A DNA stretch of 64,000 bases from Coccinella septempunctata (taxonomy: Eukaryota > Arthropoda > Insecta > Coleoptera > Coccinellidae). Made by a program: the position numbers and the translations under genes. The number at the start of each line of letters is the position of its first letter. Positions within the stretch are counted from its first letter, which is position 1. The stretch lies in contig NC_058193.1 of assembly GCF_907165205.1 (NCBI RefSeq), positions 18,613,521 to 18,677,520 of the forward strand. Reading direction: 5' to 3'. Below are positions 10,525-24,182 of this stretch, in pieces. The notes beneath the pieces were generated by a model that was not told the origin of the DNA, ran no database searches, and was given only the letters and a program-made list of their open reading frames with translations.

Positions 10525-13500
10525 TGAGTCCATAAAATATTTGATCAATTAAACTTGAAACATTTTTGCCATATGTTCAACTGTTTCATATATTAAGTTA
10601 TTATATTTCCCAATCTCCATTGTTAACAGGCTAGCCTTTACCGGTTTACCGGTTATTTGAATTTTTTTCGAATAGAATTTTTATTTATTTAACAATAGGT
10701 CAACCTATCGGTCTATAAAATGACAAATTAGTAATAAGCTACGGAAAATTGTTGCTTTAGTTATGGTTAGCTATTAATTAGTTTCAATTTGAATATTGTT
10801 TGTGGTGAAAACAATGAAAATGATTCATGGAATTCACTTTATTTTCTTTGTATGGTATCAGGAAAACCGCATAACCCGAACTCTTAACGGTGACTCATTG
10901 CCTTTATTTTATTTTGTAATCAATGCCCTTTTGATTGACTTTGAGGAAAAGATTTTTCACTCAAACATTGTTCGTAGAGGCAGCAGGTTAGGCGTGTCAA
11001 AATTATAACAAAGGTGATACTTACTTTTTTTTTTTGGGGCGAATAGACAACGGACCTCAAATTTCAGGATAGGGAAAATGTAAATGATCAATATACATGG
11101 GAACATTTATTAGGTGTTTAAACTAATTATTTATCCCCCTTTTGGCTCTTTTATTGATTATTGCTCATTCATTTGTATATCGCTCGTTAAACAAAGCTGT
11201 TCATTGTTTCGTTTATTCGTACCGAAGAATGCAAGTTTCTTCACAAACATCCATCTATATATAGCATTCATTTGATATCATTTCCCAATGAAATAATTGT
11301 CATTGTCTGTATTTATTGTTATTATAAAAAGAAACCCTGATAACTCTTTCATGACGGGTTCACTTTGATAGTCGACAATTTTTCTCGTAGACATTGGTTT
11401 TATTGCGTATTTCTAGAATTCATGGTCAACTCCTTTTTGAAGCGCATCCACCAGGATGCCTCATTTTTGGCATTCATGTAATATAATTCGGAATATAACA
11501 AAATCCACCCTTCGATCTCTATAGCAGAGGTATGCGTTTTATCATAATTTTAAGATCATTGTATATATGATATATTTATAATATATTATATTCACCCCAT
11601 TCCTGAGTTACGTCCACATATTATTACCTATCATATAATTTGTCTTCAACCCTCTGATCTTTGATACTAGATGCCCGAGTTTTAATTGTGAAATTATAAC
11701 GTAGATTTGTATTTTGTGAAGCTAATGAAAAATTTTTTTCTCTGATATCAATTGTAGGTCGAGTGGTTTCTTTTCCGGAATATTCGGCTGACGAAATTCG
11801 TATAAGATAACCACCCACTCGAAGATGATAAATGAGGGTTCATAAATGAGTCCTGAAATTGGAATTTTTTCACTAGGTTTCGTTAACTCTGTGACTATAA
11901 TTTTTGAAATCAATTGATATACTCGTAAATATATACATGGTGAGAAGGCGTGTTAGACACTGATCTCAAATATTTTCTTAAAAGAGACACTTCCGGTTAT
12001 ACTGGTTTTTGTTAGTTTCATTTTTATACAGGCTGTTCTTGACAAGGTCATTAATTTCGACAAAACAAAGTAACGAGAACTCAATAAATTAAAATTTCGT
12101 AGAAGTGGTTTGTCAAAATTGACCACTTGATAAAAATACCCTGTGTAATAATGACCCAATCTAAAAATCAGCGAAAATTCTAAGCAGCCGAGAAGTTCGA
12201 CTTTAAACCTCAAGTATGGCATTGTTGAGGTTGTCATTGAATGGACTCTCTTATGGTACCATAAAACACTGGATGTCCCTCTTGAATCAAGGAAGTTTAC
12301 ACTATTTCCGGTATAACGGGAAATTAGCTTTTATGAAAAAATATTGTAGTTGAATAGATCGGTGTTCCGAAACTCTTGCTCAAAATTTTCAGCTCAATAT
12401 TCGGATTCTAGTGAACGATCACCGTCAATCATCCCATATTTCAACAGTTGACCCTCCAATTATTATCCTTCTACCATAATCGACTTGAACAAATACAGGT
12501 GTTGAAATTTCATGTCATTTCGTATTGGTTTTATACTCGTTTTTTTATATCTGGAATGGATTACTCAAATGGATGTAGTTTGATCAGTATTTGGGTAATA
12601 TATTTTTCAGTTACCCACTATTTACTGTATATTTCAATTATTTCATTATGGAAGATAGGATCTTCTTTCTCTACTCTGATTCTAAACGAGCCCCAAATTT
12701 TTCAGGTAAAGGTATCTACACATTTAAACAATAATGATTAATTTCAATTATCTGTTTACCAAACTGAAATATTAACTAATATACGACTGATTGTGAGTTG
12801 GCGACAGTAAATTATGCGGCTAGTGTGGCTAATTGAACTTCAAAAATAATTACCGTCTCAATCTAAAATATGAAATTACAAGCTTTTAACAATTATCTCC
12901 GTCGCGGTTTGATAACTTTAGAGGGATGCACGAAATCCAAAGATTTTTGGTCCCGTAAGGAATGTCATCCCAAGCTTCTTGATTTTAGTGGTGAAGGTCA
13001 ACTAGGTTATTTGGGGATTTGGATATACCTCCCAGTCGGCTTCCGATTAAGCCCTACCCAAGTTCGATTAGTGGCGATTCTGGAAAGCGAGAAGGCCAAA
13101 GAAGTCACGCTATTTTCTTGTATGAACCTTTAACTATCCCCTTGTTGTGAGAGAACGAGCGTAATCTTATTTTATTAGAGGTGGAATTAACCCCAGATAT
13201 ATGACCGACTGACCGTACAACAGAATACCTTGAAAAGTAGAAGTGACTGAGCTGCTGTTTGTTATCGCAGTCAACGCATTCTTGTCTGGATTCTCATCCA
13301 TTTTGACCAATTATTTATCTGTACCGGAATCTTTTCTTAATTTGGGAGGTCTCATTTTTTCTTTCGAAGGAATTCATCCTCCATCGGTATGTTCTTTCGT
13401 GAATCATTTTCTGATTGAATACGTACTACGGAAATACCTAAGCTTCCCCCAGAATGTTTACTAAATATCTGGTTACTTCCGCTTAGATTAAATTCTGTTT

Positions 13501-14602
13501 TATATCATTCAGCCAGTCTCATCATTTAAGCTTAGAACAAAATGTTATTGTTTTAGAACTCTGTTAATATAACTTATACCGAGTGTCTCAACTGAAATCT
13601 GCCACCTTCTTCAACTAATCACTCGATTGATTATAAACCCCTTCTTCCCCATTTTATTTCTTTGTAGGGGACGTGTTGAGTATTGATGAGGATTGCACTC
13701 TCCAACTTTATCCCCGTAGGGTCCAAAGCCACCCTTCATGTTTTTGAATGGGAATTGAGTGACATAATTTCAAAGGTCTTTAGAGAGGCTTGGATGTTCA
13801 TTTACACCCTTTTTGGAAATAATAAAATTATGCTGAGCAATAATGGACCTTAATTATTTCAATAATTTCCGAAATATATAAGATCATATTTCATGAATAT
13901 CACTAGTCTTCATTTATCTGTTGCTAGATTTCAAACTCTCATGAATAAACCTTAAAGGAAAACAAAAACTTTTTTCGATAACATTTAGTTCGGCACCTAC
14001 ATAATTTCATCATAAATAAACGGTTAATGATTACTGATAGATTTGCAGGAAAGTAACGTTCGTTCGTAAAAATTCTTCGTCAAATAGGCTATGGATACGG
14101 ATTGATATTATGTGCCTAAGCTAAGCTTTTACCGCCACAATATCTCAAAGCATAATTTTCGATAAGAAAACTGTTCAAGAAAAATTTTTTGCGCATTCTC
14201 GCAAAATTCAAAACGCTTACATATATATCAAATTCGAAAGAAAACCACAAAATTTTGTAGAAGCCAATCAAAGTTGAAGCACAGAATATCAACCTTTAAT
14301 ATTTTTGAACGGACGTTTTCATTAGTATGTATTTCATGCGTAGATTTTTTTAGACGTTCTAATAAAATATAAATTGTCAGTCATAAGTACATTCTCTAAT
14401 TTTCCTCCATTCATTTAAGTTTCTGGTTTCCCTAATAGGTTGTAGCAAGTTCTCACGCTAGAATCTAGCAGGAGGCATTCGATTGGTATCTTATCTGAGT
14501 GCAGAAATATAAATGAATAATATCAGGGATTTTTCAACCAGCTCTTATCAGAAAAAATGCAATTATTAGTCATGCAAGGTTTACCCAGAATGAAGTCATA
14601 CA

Positions 14603-14930
14603 TTGGTCAGAAATACTAGAAGGAGAACTGAAAGACAGCTTTCAATCAACTTGGTTGAATTTGGATACCTAACCAAACATATTCAAATATCGATTGAAAT
14701 TTATTCTGGGAGGATTCTGCATCTCTTCATAAACTTTTTAGGGTTTTCACTCCCAATCTCTGAAACAAAATCAATTAAAAATGAAATAAACGATTTGCTC
14801 CTGCGTAAATTCTCGCACTAATTTGTCAGGAGCAAATCGTTGATTTCATTTTTAATTGATTTTGTTTCAGAGATTGGGAGTGAAAACCCTAAAAAGTTTA
14901 TCAAGAAACATATTCAAATTTGTTATTTGA
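14603..14930. repeat. Long palindrome next to a Penelope-like fragment
   Basis: Arms of about 75 bp at 14735-14810 and 14832-14905 (GGGTTTTCACTCCCAATCTC and its complement at the outer ends) are separated by about 22 bp. The left part, 14690-14740 (ATTGAAATTTATTCTGG, then GATTCTGCAT), is also found at 50325-50375, just upstream of the Penelope-like ORF, so this is probably a rearranged remnant of the same element family. Confidence 0.55.
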
Positions 14931-17900
14931 GTAACCTATATCATAATTTTTGATTACTCCACGGAAGCCAATGGAAGACTCATCAGATATCGCAATGAAA
15001 AGTTGTATTGGGAAAATTCTGGAAAAAAAAACTTCCTAGTCAATCTTGGGAAAGTCTAATTTGTCAATTTTTTTTATCAAGTAAGGTCCGTGAATTTTAA
15101 GGGGTAGGTGAAAAATTGTTTTCAGCTGGAACCATTCAAGGTAAGAAAAAATATTTCCAAAGCAAAAACTACTTCTTGTAAGGTTGAACACCAAATTAAT
15201 ACTAAAAGAAATTTGTTGAATTCGTATATAGGTACTTAGGTACTCATTTTTATAAAAAAAGGTTGAACTGGCGAAAATAAAGTGTTTCACTAAAAATCAC
15301 CTATACAAAGCTTTCAAAATGTTGCCATTGGAAAAATATTGATGAAATAGATCCTTGATTTGTTTGTGATCTGCTAGCGTATTCGACCGGTTGCATTTGC
15401 TAATTTTTGTCGGGCGATTTGGCTTCCACTGGTGGTATTCATGCATATGCTCGGGGAATTTTATTCGACATCTGCATCAGATCAGTGTAAACTGCACCTG
15501 TACCGAATCAGAGCATTCCTCTCCATCAACCACGTGGTTTCGTTCAGAATATTGACCTGTTTGGTTTTTGAATGGGAATGGAACTTAGGACGTCCGTATT
15601 TTTCACATTATCTTATATCTTGGAGGATTTTTTAAGAGTTGGTTCATTTCGATCCGTTGAAAAAACTAGTCTGTGGTTTTAGTGATAGATAAATACTTGA
15701 GCACTAGTGTAAAAAAAATCGCCACCGTCTTCTTTTTCTAGGGTTAAAATAAGTAAGCAATAATATCATTTTGTCAACGAACAATGCCACGCAGGCACTT
15801 TTTATACAGTGTCTCAATCTCAATTTTTCTGCACTGTTTTTACTTTACTCCCAGGATACAGGATACACCAACTTTTTCAAATGACCCCAAAAAATTATTC
15901 AGATAGTCTCGTGTCTACTGTAACTGAACATGACGGTTTAGTTATCTGTTTCATTTTTTCAACTGCTGGTGTCACCTTCCAGTCCCGTACTTGAAATTTA
16001 ATGATATCGCTTTGAACTTGAGGGGATGATAGATAATATAATCATCAAAATTTCAATTTCTTTTCGATGAAGAAAAGAATGATTATTTTTTCAACTATGT
16101 ACATATACATGTACACATACATACATATAAAAATCTGGGTAGGGATTGTCACTTCTATGCATTTCTAGAAAAGAAATTGTATTCTGCAATAATTAAAAAA
16201 GATTTTATTTCGTTTCCTTATCTCTTTTAATAAACATGCATTCGGGACGAAAAAATATAATCTGCATGAAATCTATACGATTTGTGTCTTGGAATATACT
16301 TATAGATTGCGAAAATTCTACTCCTAACATTTGAGGATTGCCCATGAGAAAGAAGAGGACTCTAGAAATGCCATCGTCCCGTGCTAGTTGAATGTGATAA
16401 ATTATCGAATGTTGATATGGACCGCTCTCTGAATCAGTTTCTACAACGCTTTGTCATTGGAGTGGGGAGTGATGCGAGGGGAAGACTCGTAGCTCGTAGC
16501 CCATAAGACGAGCGAATCACACTCAAAAATAAGTGGGGCGAATCAAATATGGAGCGGTGCAGTTGAATATTGAATATTTCATAACTTGAAATGAAATTAT
16601 TCTCTTCTTTCTCTTGGCATTCCCAAAGTTCGGCGTTACTTTTTTGTAATCTGTATAGGAAAAAAATGGATGAAAAATTGTCCTTTTTCGCAAACCTCTG
16701 GAGATAACTTGAAATTTGACAATTCGATCAACACCCGAAAATTATTTTTTCTCCCAGTTAATCAGTAGGTAAACCTTGAAAAATTCCTAAAATTTTTAAA
16801 TTATGTAATGGTATTTCATTACCAGTCCAGAAAGTAAGGACGATATTTTTCATTATATCATTCTGAAAACACGGGAAAAAATTGAGTATTTACAATAATG
16901 ATTCAAAACACATCTATCTACTATAATGCAATCGTTGCTGTGCTCCTAATGGAAATAACCAATAATTCATCTCAGCCATAGACAAGATAATAGGTATATC
17001 CCAGCGCACCGTAAAACTTCTTAAGGTGTGGCCAAACGGATGAAGGGGCAATTTCGATACTTTAAATCAACATGTTATGATAGGGTTGTCGTAATGGTAT
17101 AATGAAAAAACCTTTGCGTTGCATTTGCAGCTTTTTGAGTTCGTGCGGTATTTTAAATCCATTTTTCGATATGAAATTCATGTATAATACAAAAATACTT
17201 CCAGTTTTATCCTCCAATGATGGCTATTATGTTATTTCGTTATACCAGCTACAGGAAGTTGTTTTTAAATGCTGATGCTACATTCTGAGCTTCAAGGTTT
17301 TTAGTATCTAGACAACATTATCAGATTATTCCATGATCAATTAGAAATATGTAATTTTATTTTCAATTCTTATTCTAATTCTTTGAAGCTTTTGTGCCCT
17401 GAACCTTGCAAATGATTGGAATCTGCAAAATTGGAATATTTCGTCGCCCACTGCCATGCTTACAATCATTTTTAGAGACCGTGTATAACAATTTCATGGT
17501 AAGAAATGAAGTTTTTATAATTGAAAACAGTAAAACAAGAATGTTCTTTGTGCTGATTGTTCTTTATCAGGTTTCCACAATCGGTTTATCCCAAACTGAC
17601 TGAAATTTTTGAAGAAGCTTTCCATTTCACAATTTTAGTTCTGTATCGAAAATAATGAACGACAACCTTGAAATGACAATGACGGAGCCGTTGTACGTTA
17701 TGCGGGTCTGTTACAGAGGAAGTACTACACGGACGAGTGACGTTTTCGTACGTTGTACGGTTTCAACGGACAACTGGCCTGAATTTCGAAGAATGTCACA
17801 TTCGATCTATTTCAAGAATCACCTACTGATCTTTAGTAGTGCGATTTATATGTACCTACTTGATCTAAGGACTTTTTTAATTGAACGCTTGTAGTAGAAA

Positions 17901-18127
17901 ATTTTATGAGATGCTGTAGGTTCCCCATATCAAATACATAGTCAAATCGTGAAAGCAACCGTCTGTAACATCCGGACTGATGAGGTGGTGTCGCCTTCCT
18001 GGCCGTATGTTGTTCATCATATTCATAAACGACATAGAACACTGAAACTTTTTGTTTCTATTTGTACTTCGATCTTTTTTTTCATTATCAACTCTGAAGT
18101 CCCTTTGAGATTGAAGCTTCCTTTAGT

Positions 18128-18330
18128 TTAATCTTAAGCCCGTTTGCAATAACCGAGAATTCTCTGGAAAATTTACTCGAGAATTCATGCGCCGTGAATT
18201 CTTTACCTTATATATGCACTTTCGGTAGAATTCACTGTTCAGTTGTATGCAAAATAATCTCTGCCGTTTTCTTACCAAAATTTAGTAGAGAATTCTCCAG
18301 AGAATTCTCGGCTGTTACAAACGGGCTTTA
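18128..18330. mobile_element. MITE, AAGCCCGTTTG family, copy 1
   Basis: The ends are AAGCCCGTTTG and CAAACGGGCTT. The interior is rich in GAGAATTC motifs. It has the same length and content as 29485-29665, but in the opposite orientation. No ORF. Confidence 0.78.
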
Positions 18331-18464
18331 TGTAGGATTAAAAGAAGCTTCAAAATTAAACAGACTTTTGATCGTGAAATTATAGTTAAATATCGCTAAG
18401 CTATTGTTGGTATTGCATAGCACTGCTACCGATCAATTATGTATGTAATCCATGGTAGAATAGG

Positions 18465-19165
18465 GAATACTCCTCCTGACAAAAATGATGTATTTTTTAT
18501 GGAATATCTTTGGAACGTCACCACTTAAACCGTTTCCCAAAAAAAAAAAAATTTAAGTACTTAAAAATGAAAAATAAAAATGGGTATTTAAAATTTAAAG
18601 CGTTTTGTGTCAATTGCACAAGCTGCCAACGTCGACTGAAATATGCGTTGATAATAAAGGACAACAAATACATTATCTTGATGAGATAGACCAAGTTGGC
18701 TGTTTATGAAGTCTGCGACGAACAAGGATGGTCGTAAAATTGTATTGGATTTTTATGGCCGGTTGCTGTTTAGGTTCACCAGTAAGTACGCGCCTTATGA
18801 TCGCTGTATATACACAGCTGTTATTTCATAAACAAGCTGATCGGACATAATAGGATTTTTATGGCCGGTTGCTGTTGGGGCTCACCAGTAAGTACGCGCC
18901 TTATAATCGCTGTAAATACACAGCTGTTATTTCATAAACAAGCTGATCGGACATTGTTCTTTTTATTTTCTAGTAGGCGCTGTTGACAGATCGTAAACTT
19001 GAAACAAAGCGATTTATATTTTAAAACCTCATATTTTAGGAATGATTTTGAATAGTTTCCGTGGTGAATTTGAAAAACTCATGAATGAAACTCATAATTA
19101 TTTAGTTTGAACTTTCATATGCAGTAATAATCCAAATTGAGGAGAAGTCCCCATTAATGACATCG
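18465..19165 (+). repeat. 0.7-kb interspersed repeat, copy 1
   Basis: This matches the reverse complement of 24183-24765 along most of its length, with imperfect terminal inverted repeats (GGGAATACTCCTCC against GGGGACTTCTCC). It differs by an internal tandem duplication at 18746-18954. No coding sequence seen. Confidence 0.72.
18746..18954 (+). repeat. Tandem duplication, about 105-bp unit, two copies
   Basis: The unit begins GGATTTTTATGGCCGGTTGC and ends CAAGCTGATCGGACAT. The two units differ at only a few positions (for example TTTAGGTTC against TTGGGGCTC). The other copy of the host repeat (24183-24765) has the unit once. Confidence 0.8.
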
Positions 19166-19556
19166 TAGCAGCTCAGATGAAGCTCATTATTCAGTTACAA
19201 TATATAGCTTATAATTTCTGTATGTATTTTCAATCGTAAAAATGAAATACAAAATAAAACACTAGAAGAGTTTATTTCCAATCGGTATATGAATGAGGTG
19301 AAGTTATTGCGGAGATAAAAAAAATTATTCAAGTTACAATGAATTTAAAGTTGCTCTTTGTTCAACTTCACAACAAAATCTAGTGATATTTTTGGGTAGG
19401 TACTCGAAGCTGAACGGTTATTTTTATTTCCAACCATACTAGCAAGTATAAGATTTGCTAGAATTTTCTTAATCAGAATACCTTCTCCAATTGGATTATG
19501 TTATTAAGAGTGAGTGAACTTATTTATATTGTTCTTAGGTTATCGTCCATTTAGTT

Positions 19557-19713
19557 AGATGAAATGAAAGAATATTGGGATTCTTGGACTAATTTTAATG
19601 TGTTTAAATTTTTAGCCTTGAAAAAGAAACAAGTCGTTTCGAAACGTCGGCGTTGTATTGAGGAACAATAAATAAAATTCGTCCAAGAATCCCAATATTC
19701 TTTCATTTCATCT
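19557..19713. mobile_element. Short element with 33-bp TIRs
   Basis: The 33-bp ends are almost exact inverted repeats: AGATGAAATGAAAGAATATT outermost, continuing through GGGATTCTTGGAC. The interior holds GTTTCGAAACGTCGG followed by AATAAATAAAA, a motif combination often seen at the 3' ends of Penelope-like elements, so the insert may be a truncated PLE tail with inverted flanks. Confidence 0.6.
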
Positions 19714-20764
19714 TATTTATATTTGCAGTTTGGGAGAAAATCTTGTGTTTTTTAACGTTAGTTCCAATCAGGTTATCATTCCTTTGTTAATAATAAAAGA
19801 AATATCCAAAACTCTTAGATATTGCAATGAAGAGTAGATATTCGCGGAAACAAAATATTATTTGACAGCTGATAAAATTCTGACTTTTCGCAAAAAGAAG
19901 TTGCATTTGCCATAGAATTATCAAATGTATGCCCCGTTTCATTACAAGAAAATTACGACGTATACAAAGAGTTCACACGGCCATTAGGAATTACTATAAA
20001 ATTACGTTTATATAGAGTTACGGCTTAAGTTCATCGTGAATGAGCCCTAAACTGAACTCCAAGAGTTCGGGGTCAGAACACACAGTAATTATAGCATTTT
20101 GAGTAAACTGGTTGCTTTCAAGAGCTTGATGTATACAGAACAATCTGACGGTATTATCGGAATAAATGACACAATGAGATTTCTTCAAAACCTTTCATGA
20201 AATTTTCCCTGAAGAAAGCTTTGAATTATACCTTGACTCCCAAGTAACAAAACTAATATCAAATATAGTACCACCATACAAATAATACCTTCAAGGCAAT
20301 ACGAATCATGGCAACACCTAGCTTTTTCATCGATTGTGCTAATGATTTTTATGCCTGCCGCCTAAAAATCGTGTCATATCATAACGAACAGTTAAACCGA
20401 TTTTGAGTCATAAATGGTGTAATTAAAAATGGCAATTAGTATTCGGTAGTGAAAATTCGAATTTTATACTTTTATTTATGGGTAGTACTACCGCTCTGCC
20501 AGTGTTACCAGACACAATAGATTATTGTCATTCGAATATGGCCAGTAGCACCACCAATAATCTGGAGGATCTGTGGTAATGGCAGAATACCCATCATAAA
20601 GTCCTATACTTACAGATTCGAGAGTAACATGGTTCCTAAAAATATTTGAGGTAAATTAAATTGAGATATAGGTAATTACAACCGTAAATCCTCATTGACC
20701 GGCTCATTTTCTATGAGGAAAAATAACAAAATAGAATTTTAGGGAAATTGAAGTTCAGTTTGAC

Positions 20765-22186
20765 ATGAATCAAGATTATGTCGAAATTATGTTTGATCTA
20801 CTGATGATGTCAGTGCTTCTTCATTCTTCTATTTGCAATCCTATTAGAATATACGAAACACCAGAAGGTACAATTCGAGAAACAACAGTTAAGGAAACTG
20901 ACAAACCATACAACATAACGTTTTCGATTGAACAACAAGAAAATAGAATAACAACAGTCAGATTGCTCCAACTGGCATTCACTGCATGCAACGACGCTGA
21001 GAAATGTTGTCACAAAAATTATTTGTCAATAACCGGAAACGGCAAACGTTACAAATTTTGCAACATAAGTCGGACATCAAAATGGTTATCGCTTAGCAGT
21101 CGCCGCATAAAAATTTTGTTACAGATAGAAAGAGGAAACGCGAATTTCTGGTTGGAATACAAATCGCGAAGTGCATCGGAATGCCCGAACCACGAATTCC
21201 AGTGCATGGACAAGACGTTCTGTTACAATTCTTCGCAAATATGCGACCATCAATTTGCATGCAAAGACCATTCTGACGACCTCGGATGTTCATATTGCGC
21301 CAGACACCTAGCGCCTTGCGACACTTGGTCAGAGATATGTTTCGATCCAACCAGACAGAGGTGTGATAATACGTTAGATTGCCCAAGAGGTGAAGACGAG
21401 CAGGGATGTTCGGAAAATTGCAACTCGACTACCATAGGTTGCATTTCGACCTCCGAATGTATCTCGCCACATCAGCTTTGCGATAACAAAAACGATTGTT
21501 CTAATGGATTCGACGAGGAGAATTGCGCGAAACAGTATTGCAAATCGCCGCCCTATTTCCTGTGCAACAATGGAATGTGCATTGAAGAAACGCTCGTGGG
21601 TAACGGCATAGATGACTGTGGGGACATAAGTGACGAAATGAACTTTTTCCAACTGATAAAAACGTGCGCGATGGCCATACTGATCGTATTCCTTTCCATA
21701 CTCTTCACCAGCCTTGTGGTGAGATGGTGCAGTCGTAGAAGAGATATACACAGGCTTCTTCAGAATCTTCCTGAATTCCCGTTACCTCCTTTTCAAGGGC
21801 CTGGAGAGCACGGTCCGCAGGAATCCTACAATCTGGGTTACTCGGACTCAGATTTTAGGGTTGGCGGTGACCTATATGAGGCATTCGCCCGTTTCAGAAG
21901 GAGAATAGAAACGGACAATAAAAACAACGAAAATAATGTTGCTTCGTCAAGAACACACAGCGGATGTGTGAATTTCAATTCGAGAAGTACTGACGGCGAT
22001 ATCGAAATAATTGAAGCTTTGGTTTCACTTAGTTTACCGCATAAAAAGTGTATCGGTTTAGATAGTTATATTGTTGAGATGATGGAGAATTATTCTGCTG
22101 CTTCTTATCGGTCACAAACCAATTACCGAAAGGAGATTTTGGCGAAACCGAGAAGGAAAAATTTGGATAATTTCACTGAATTTTGA
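20765..22186 (+). CDS. CUB-like/LDLa-repeat single-pass membrane protein
   Basis: A 473-residue type I membrane protein in a single exon. Start: Met1 or Met9; a hydrophobic stretch at 9-22 (FDLLMMSVLLHSSIC) serves as signal peptide. Residues about 30-135 resemble a CUB domain, with Cys75, 81, 82 and 99. Four LDL-receptor class A repeats follow: 140-175 (ends SDDLGC), 178-215 (GEDEQGC), 219-254 (FDEENC) and 259-291 (GDISDE). The fourth has the acidic calcium cage but lacks its last cysteine, because the chain runs straight into the membrane span at about 294-319. A basic stop-transfer run (RWCSRRR) and a 150-residue cytoplasmic tail follow. The layout recalls small LRP/CUB-LDLa receptors, but I cannot name an orthologue. 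A weak AG acceptor just upstream (20741-20742) allows an untranslated 5' exon. Confidence 0.88.
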   Translation: MNQDYVEIMFDLLMMSVLLHSSICNPIRIYETPEGTIRETTVKETDKPYNITFSIEQQENRITTVRLLQLAFTACNDAEKCCHKNYLSITGNGKRYKFCNISRTSKWLSLSSRRIKILLQIERGNANFWLEYKSRSASECPNHEFQCMDKTFCYNSSQICDHQFACKDHSDDLGCSYCARHLAPCDTWSEICFDPTRQRCDNTLDCPRGEDEQGCSENCNSTTIGCISTSECISPHQLCDNKNDCSNGFDEENCAKQYCKSPPYFLCNNGMCIEETLVGNGIDDCGDISDEMNFFQLIKTCAMAILIVFLSILFTSLVVRWCSRRRDIHRLLQNLPEFPLPPFQGPGEHGPQESYNLGYSDSDFRVGGDLYEAFARFRRRIETDNKNNENNVASSRTHSGCVNFNSRSTDGDIEIIEALVSLSLPHKKCIGLDSYIVEMMENYSAASYRSQTNYRKEILAKPRRKNLDNFTEF

Positions 22187-22246
22187 ACTACATGGTTCCT
22201 GCATTCCATTGAATGATTCTTGAAGTAGTACTTTTGATTTTATTCA

Positions 22247-22252
22247 AATAAA
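22247..22252 (+). terminator. Polyadenylation signal of the LDLa gene
   Basis: AATAAA occurs 61 bp after the TGA stop and is the first canonical signal downstream, suggesting a very short 3' UTR. Confidence 0.6.
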
Positions 22253-24182
22253 CCCTACTCTTACTCCAATTTAAAGGCAAAACTGAAAACCATTTCATAG
22301 TGTTTATAAAATTTCACCTCTTCGTCCTGTGACTTAATACATCAAGTTTAAGAGTTTGTTTACATGTGTTGAGTTTTACACTTGTATATTATGAATGTAG
22401 GCTTTTCTTAACATTATGGATATTTTTTCATATATTTTTTCTTCGCATTGGCCACTATTTATATTTGATCATGAATTCTCGCAGTAATACGTGCTTGGAT
22501 TTTCAGGTGAAAAACTGCATCAAAGTATTTCCGATGTGGCTTTCTTCGATTGAGATAAGTGATAAAAGAAATACATATGTAACATTTTCATACGAATCTC
22601 ATTCGAAAAATACCCAAATTGTTAAAAAAAATACACGTAAATCATTTTCGTGATGTCTCGCAATATTTTTCTCCCTAGATCAACTGCATTTCCATTTTCA
22701 TAGAGGAGATCTGCAATAAAAATCCATATAAATTCTATTATTAAACTGAGTCATGAGTTTTTTACCTGTCATTTCTTTTGTTCTTATCAAATAACAGAAA
22801 TGTATATAAATTTTTATGTATTGATTACTATTATCATGACTTCACAACTTCCTCGCACTATCAATTCCCTCCTTCCAAAATTTAGTTGCTTTGGACTAGA
22901 AGTTTTTGACAGCCTGTCTGACTTGCTCTTCAGAACTTCTTACATTCAAAAAGTTCTGAGAGGAACAGAAAAGGTGGTAGTCTGTTGGGGCAAGATCCGG
23001 TATGTAAGGTGGATGTGGTAAAACATACCATAGAAGCTCAATTTTCCCCCGCGAGAGCAGACACTTTTTCCACTATGAAATCTGTAAGAAACCACGTAAG
23101 AAAAGGTATAACTGAAAATATCATAAATGTTTTCGTGGGAACTGAAAACTAGTGAAATTTCAACATTTTTTATACAATTTTTATCCGATTTTAGGAAATT
23201 TTGCGTTCTGTGCCAGTTGAACACTGTGGTGTTTCTTCATTAAACTTGTCAAATAGCGGAATTGGTCACACCCACAAGTTATTAATTTGACAACTCTATT
23301 AATAAATGCACCTAATCGATGCTCAATCTCAATTTTGTAATATTTTTTATGTAGGATGTAATTTTATAACAGGAGACAATAGGGTAATGACTTCTTTATC
23401 GCATCTGATTCGGTAATAAAAAGAGGAACTAAGTCACACATTGTCAAAGCAAACATTTCAATAATAAGATATTCATTGTAGCTGTAGAGAAAGAATTGTT
23501 ATTTAATCGAGGATTCCACTTATAGATTCCGAAAAACGAATAGAAAAATCCGTACCTCCACCACCAACAACAATAGAACAACTCAAAAATTGAAGAGGAT
23601 TATTTGCGTGCATGAAATAATATGTAATAAAATGAAATGAAAAATGGATTTTGTTCAAGTACTCATTCGGTTCATCTGTCTGAAATGGCAACAGGAAGCA
23701 AAACCCCTTAAGAGCAACGCAAAGAGAAATGAAAAAAAAAATATATGAAAAATTCTACCTGGTGAAGTCTGCATCAGGCTTAGAGGTTTCTCGAAGTCAG
23801 GGTCTAATATCGGTTCGGACACCCTGTAGCTCTTCGTAGTGCTCTTACTCTCTTAAACATTTGTGTTTGGGGGATGTATATATATTGTATATCTTGGTAT
23901 GGAGAGGCAACGGGCCAATCCATTCGGTTAGTGACATGCATTTATATGCTGTCGTTGACAATTCTGGCAGGCTATGGAAGAGCATTATCGCCGCTAACGC
24001 AAAGGAAGCAATAGAAGCAACCTTATTAGCTGATCTTGAGCGATGTTTGTAGCTCTTGCTCTTCGTCCCACACGAGTAGATGTAGTTTTACGATATCAAT
24101 TCCATGCTCTGATAACTTTAGGCAAGTTTCGATATTCCTGGTGGTCCGGAACGACCTAGCCAATTGTCAATGAATCCGCAAT
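22253..24182. other. Intergenic, no gene recognised
   Basis: AT-rich DNA with only short, unremarkable frames. A piece near 23900-24050 keeps a 50-codon open frame, but it resembles nothing I know. Confidence 0.4.

Larger units (their letters stand above)
10066..18127. other. Long intergenic stretch, no gene recognised
   Basis: About 8 kb of AT-rich DNA. All open frames are short and resemble no family I know. Noted inside: a possible untranslated first exon near 10360-10524 and a long palindrome at 14735-14905 (both listed separately), plus short low-complexity ACAT runs near 16090-16130. Confidence 0.5.

Noticed and set aside
17977..18010. Hammerhead-like CTGATGA
   Set aside because: The following stem is not closed by GAAA and no GUC cleavage site or stem I partner is present.
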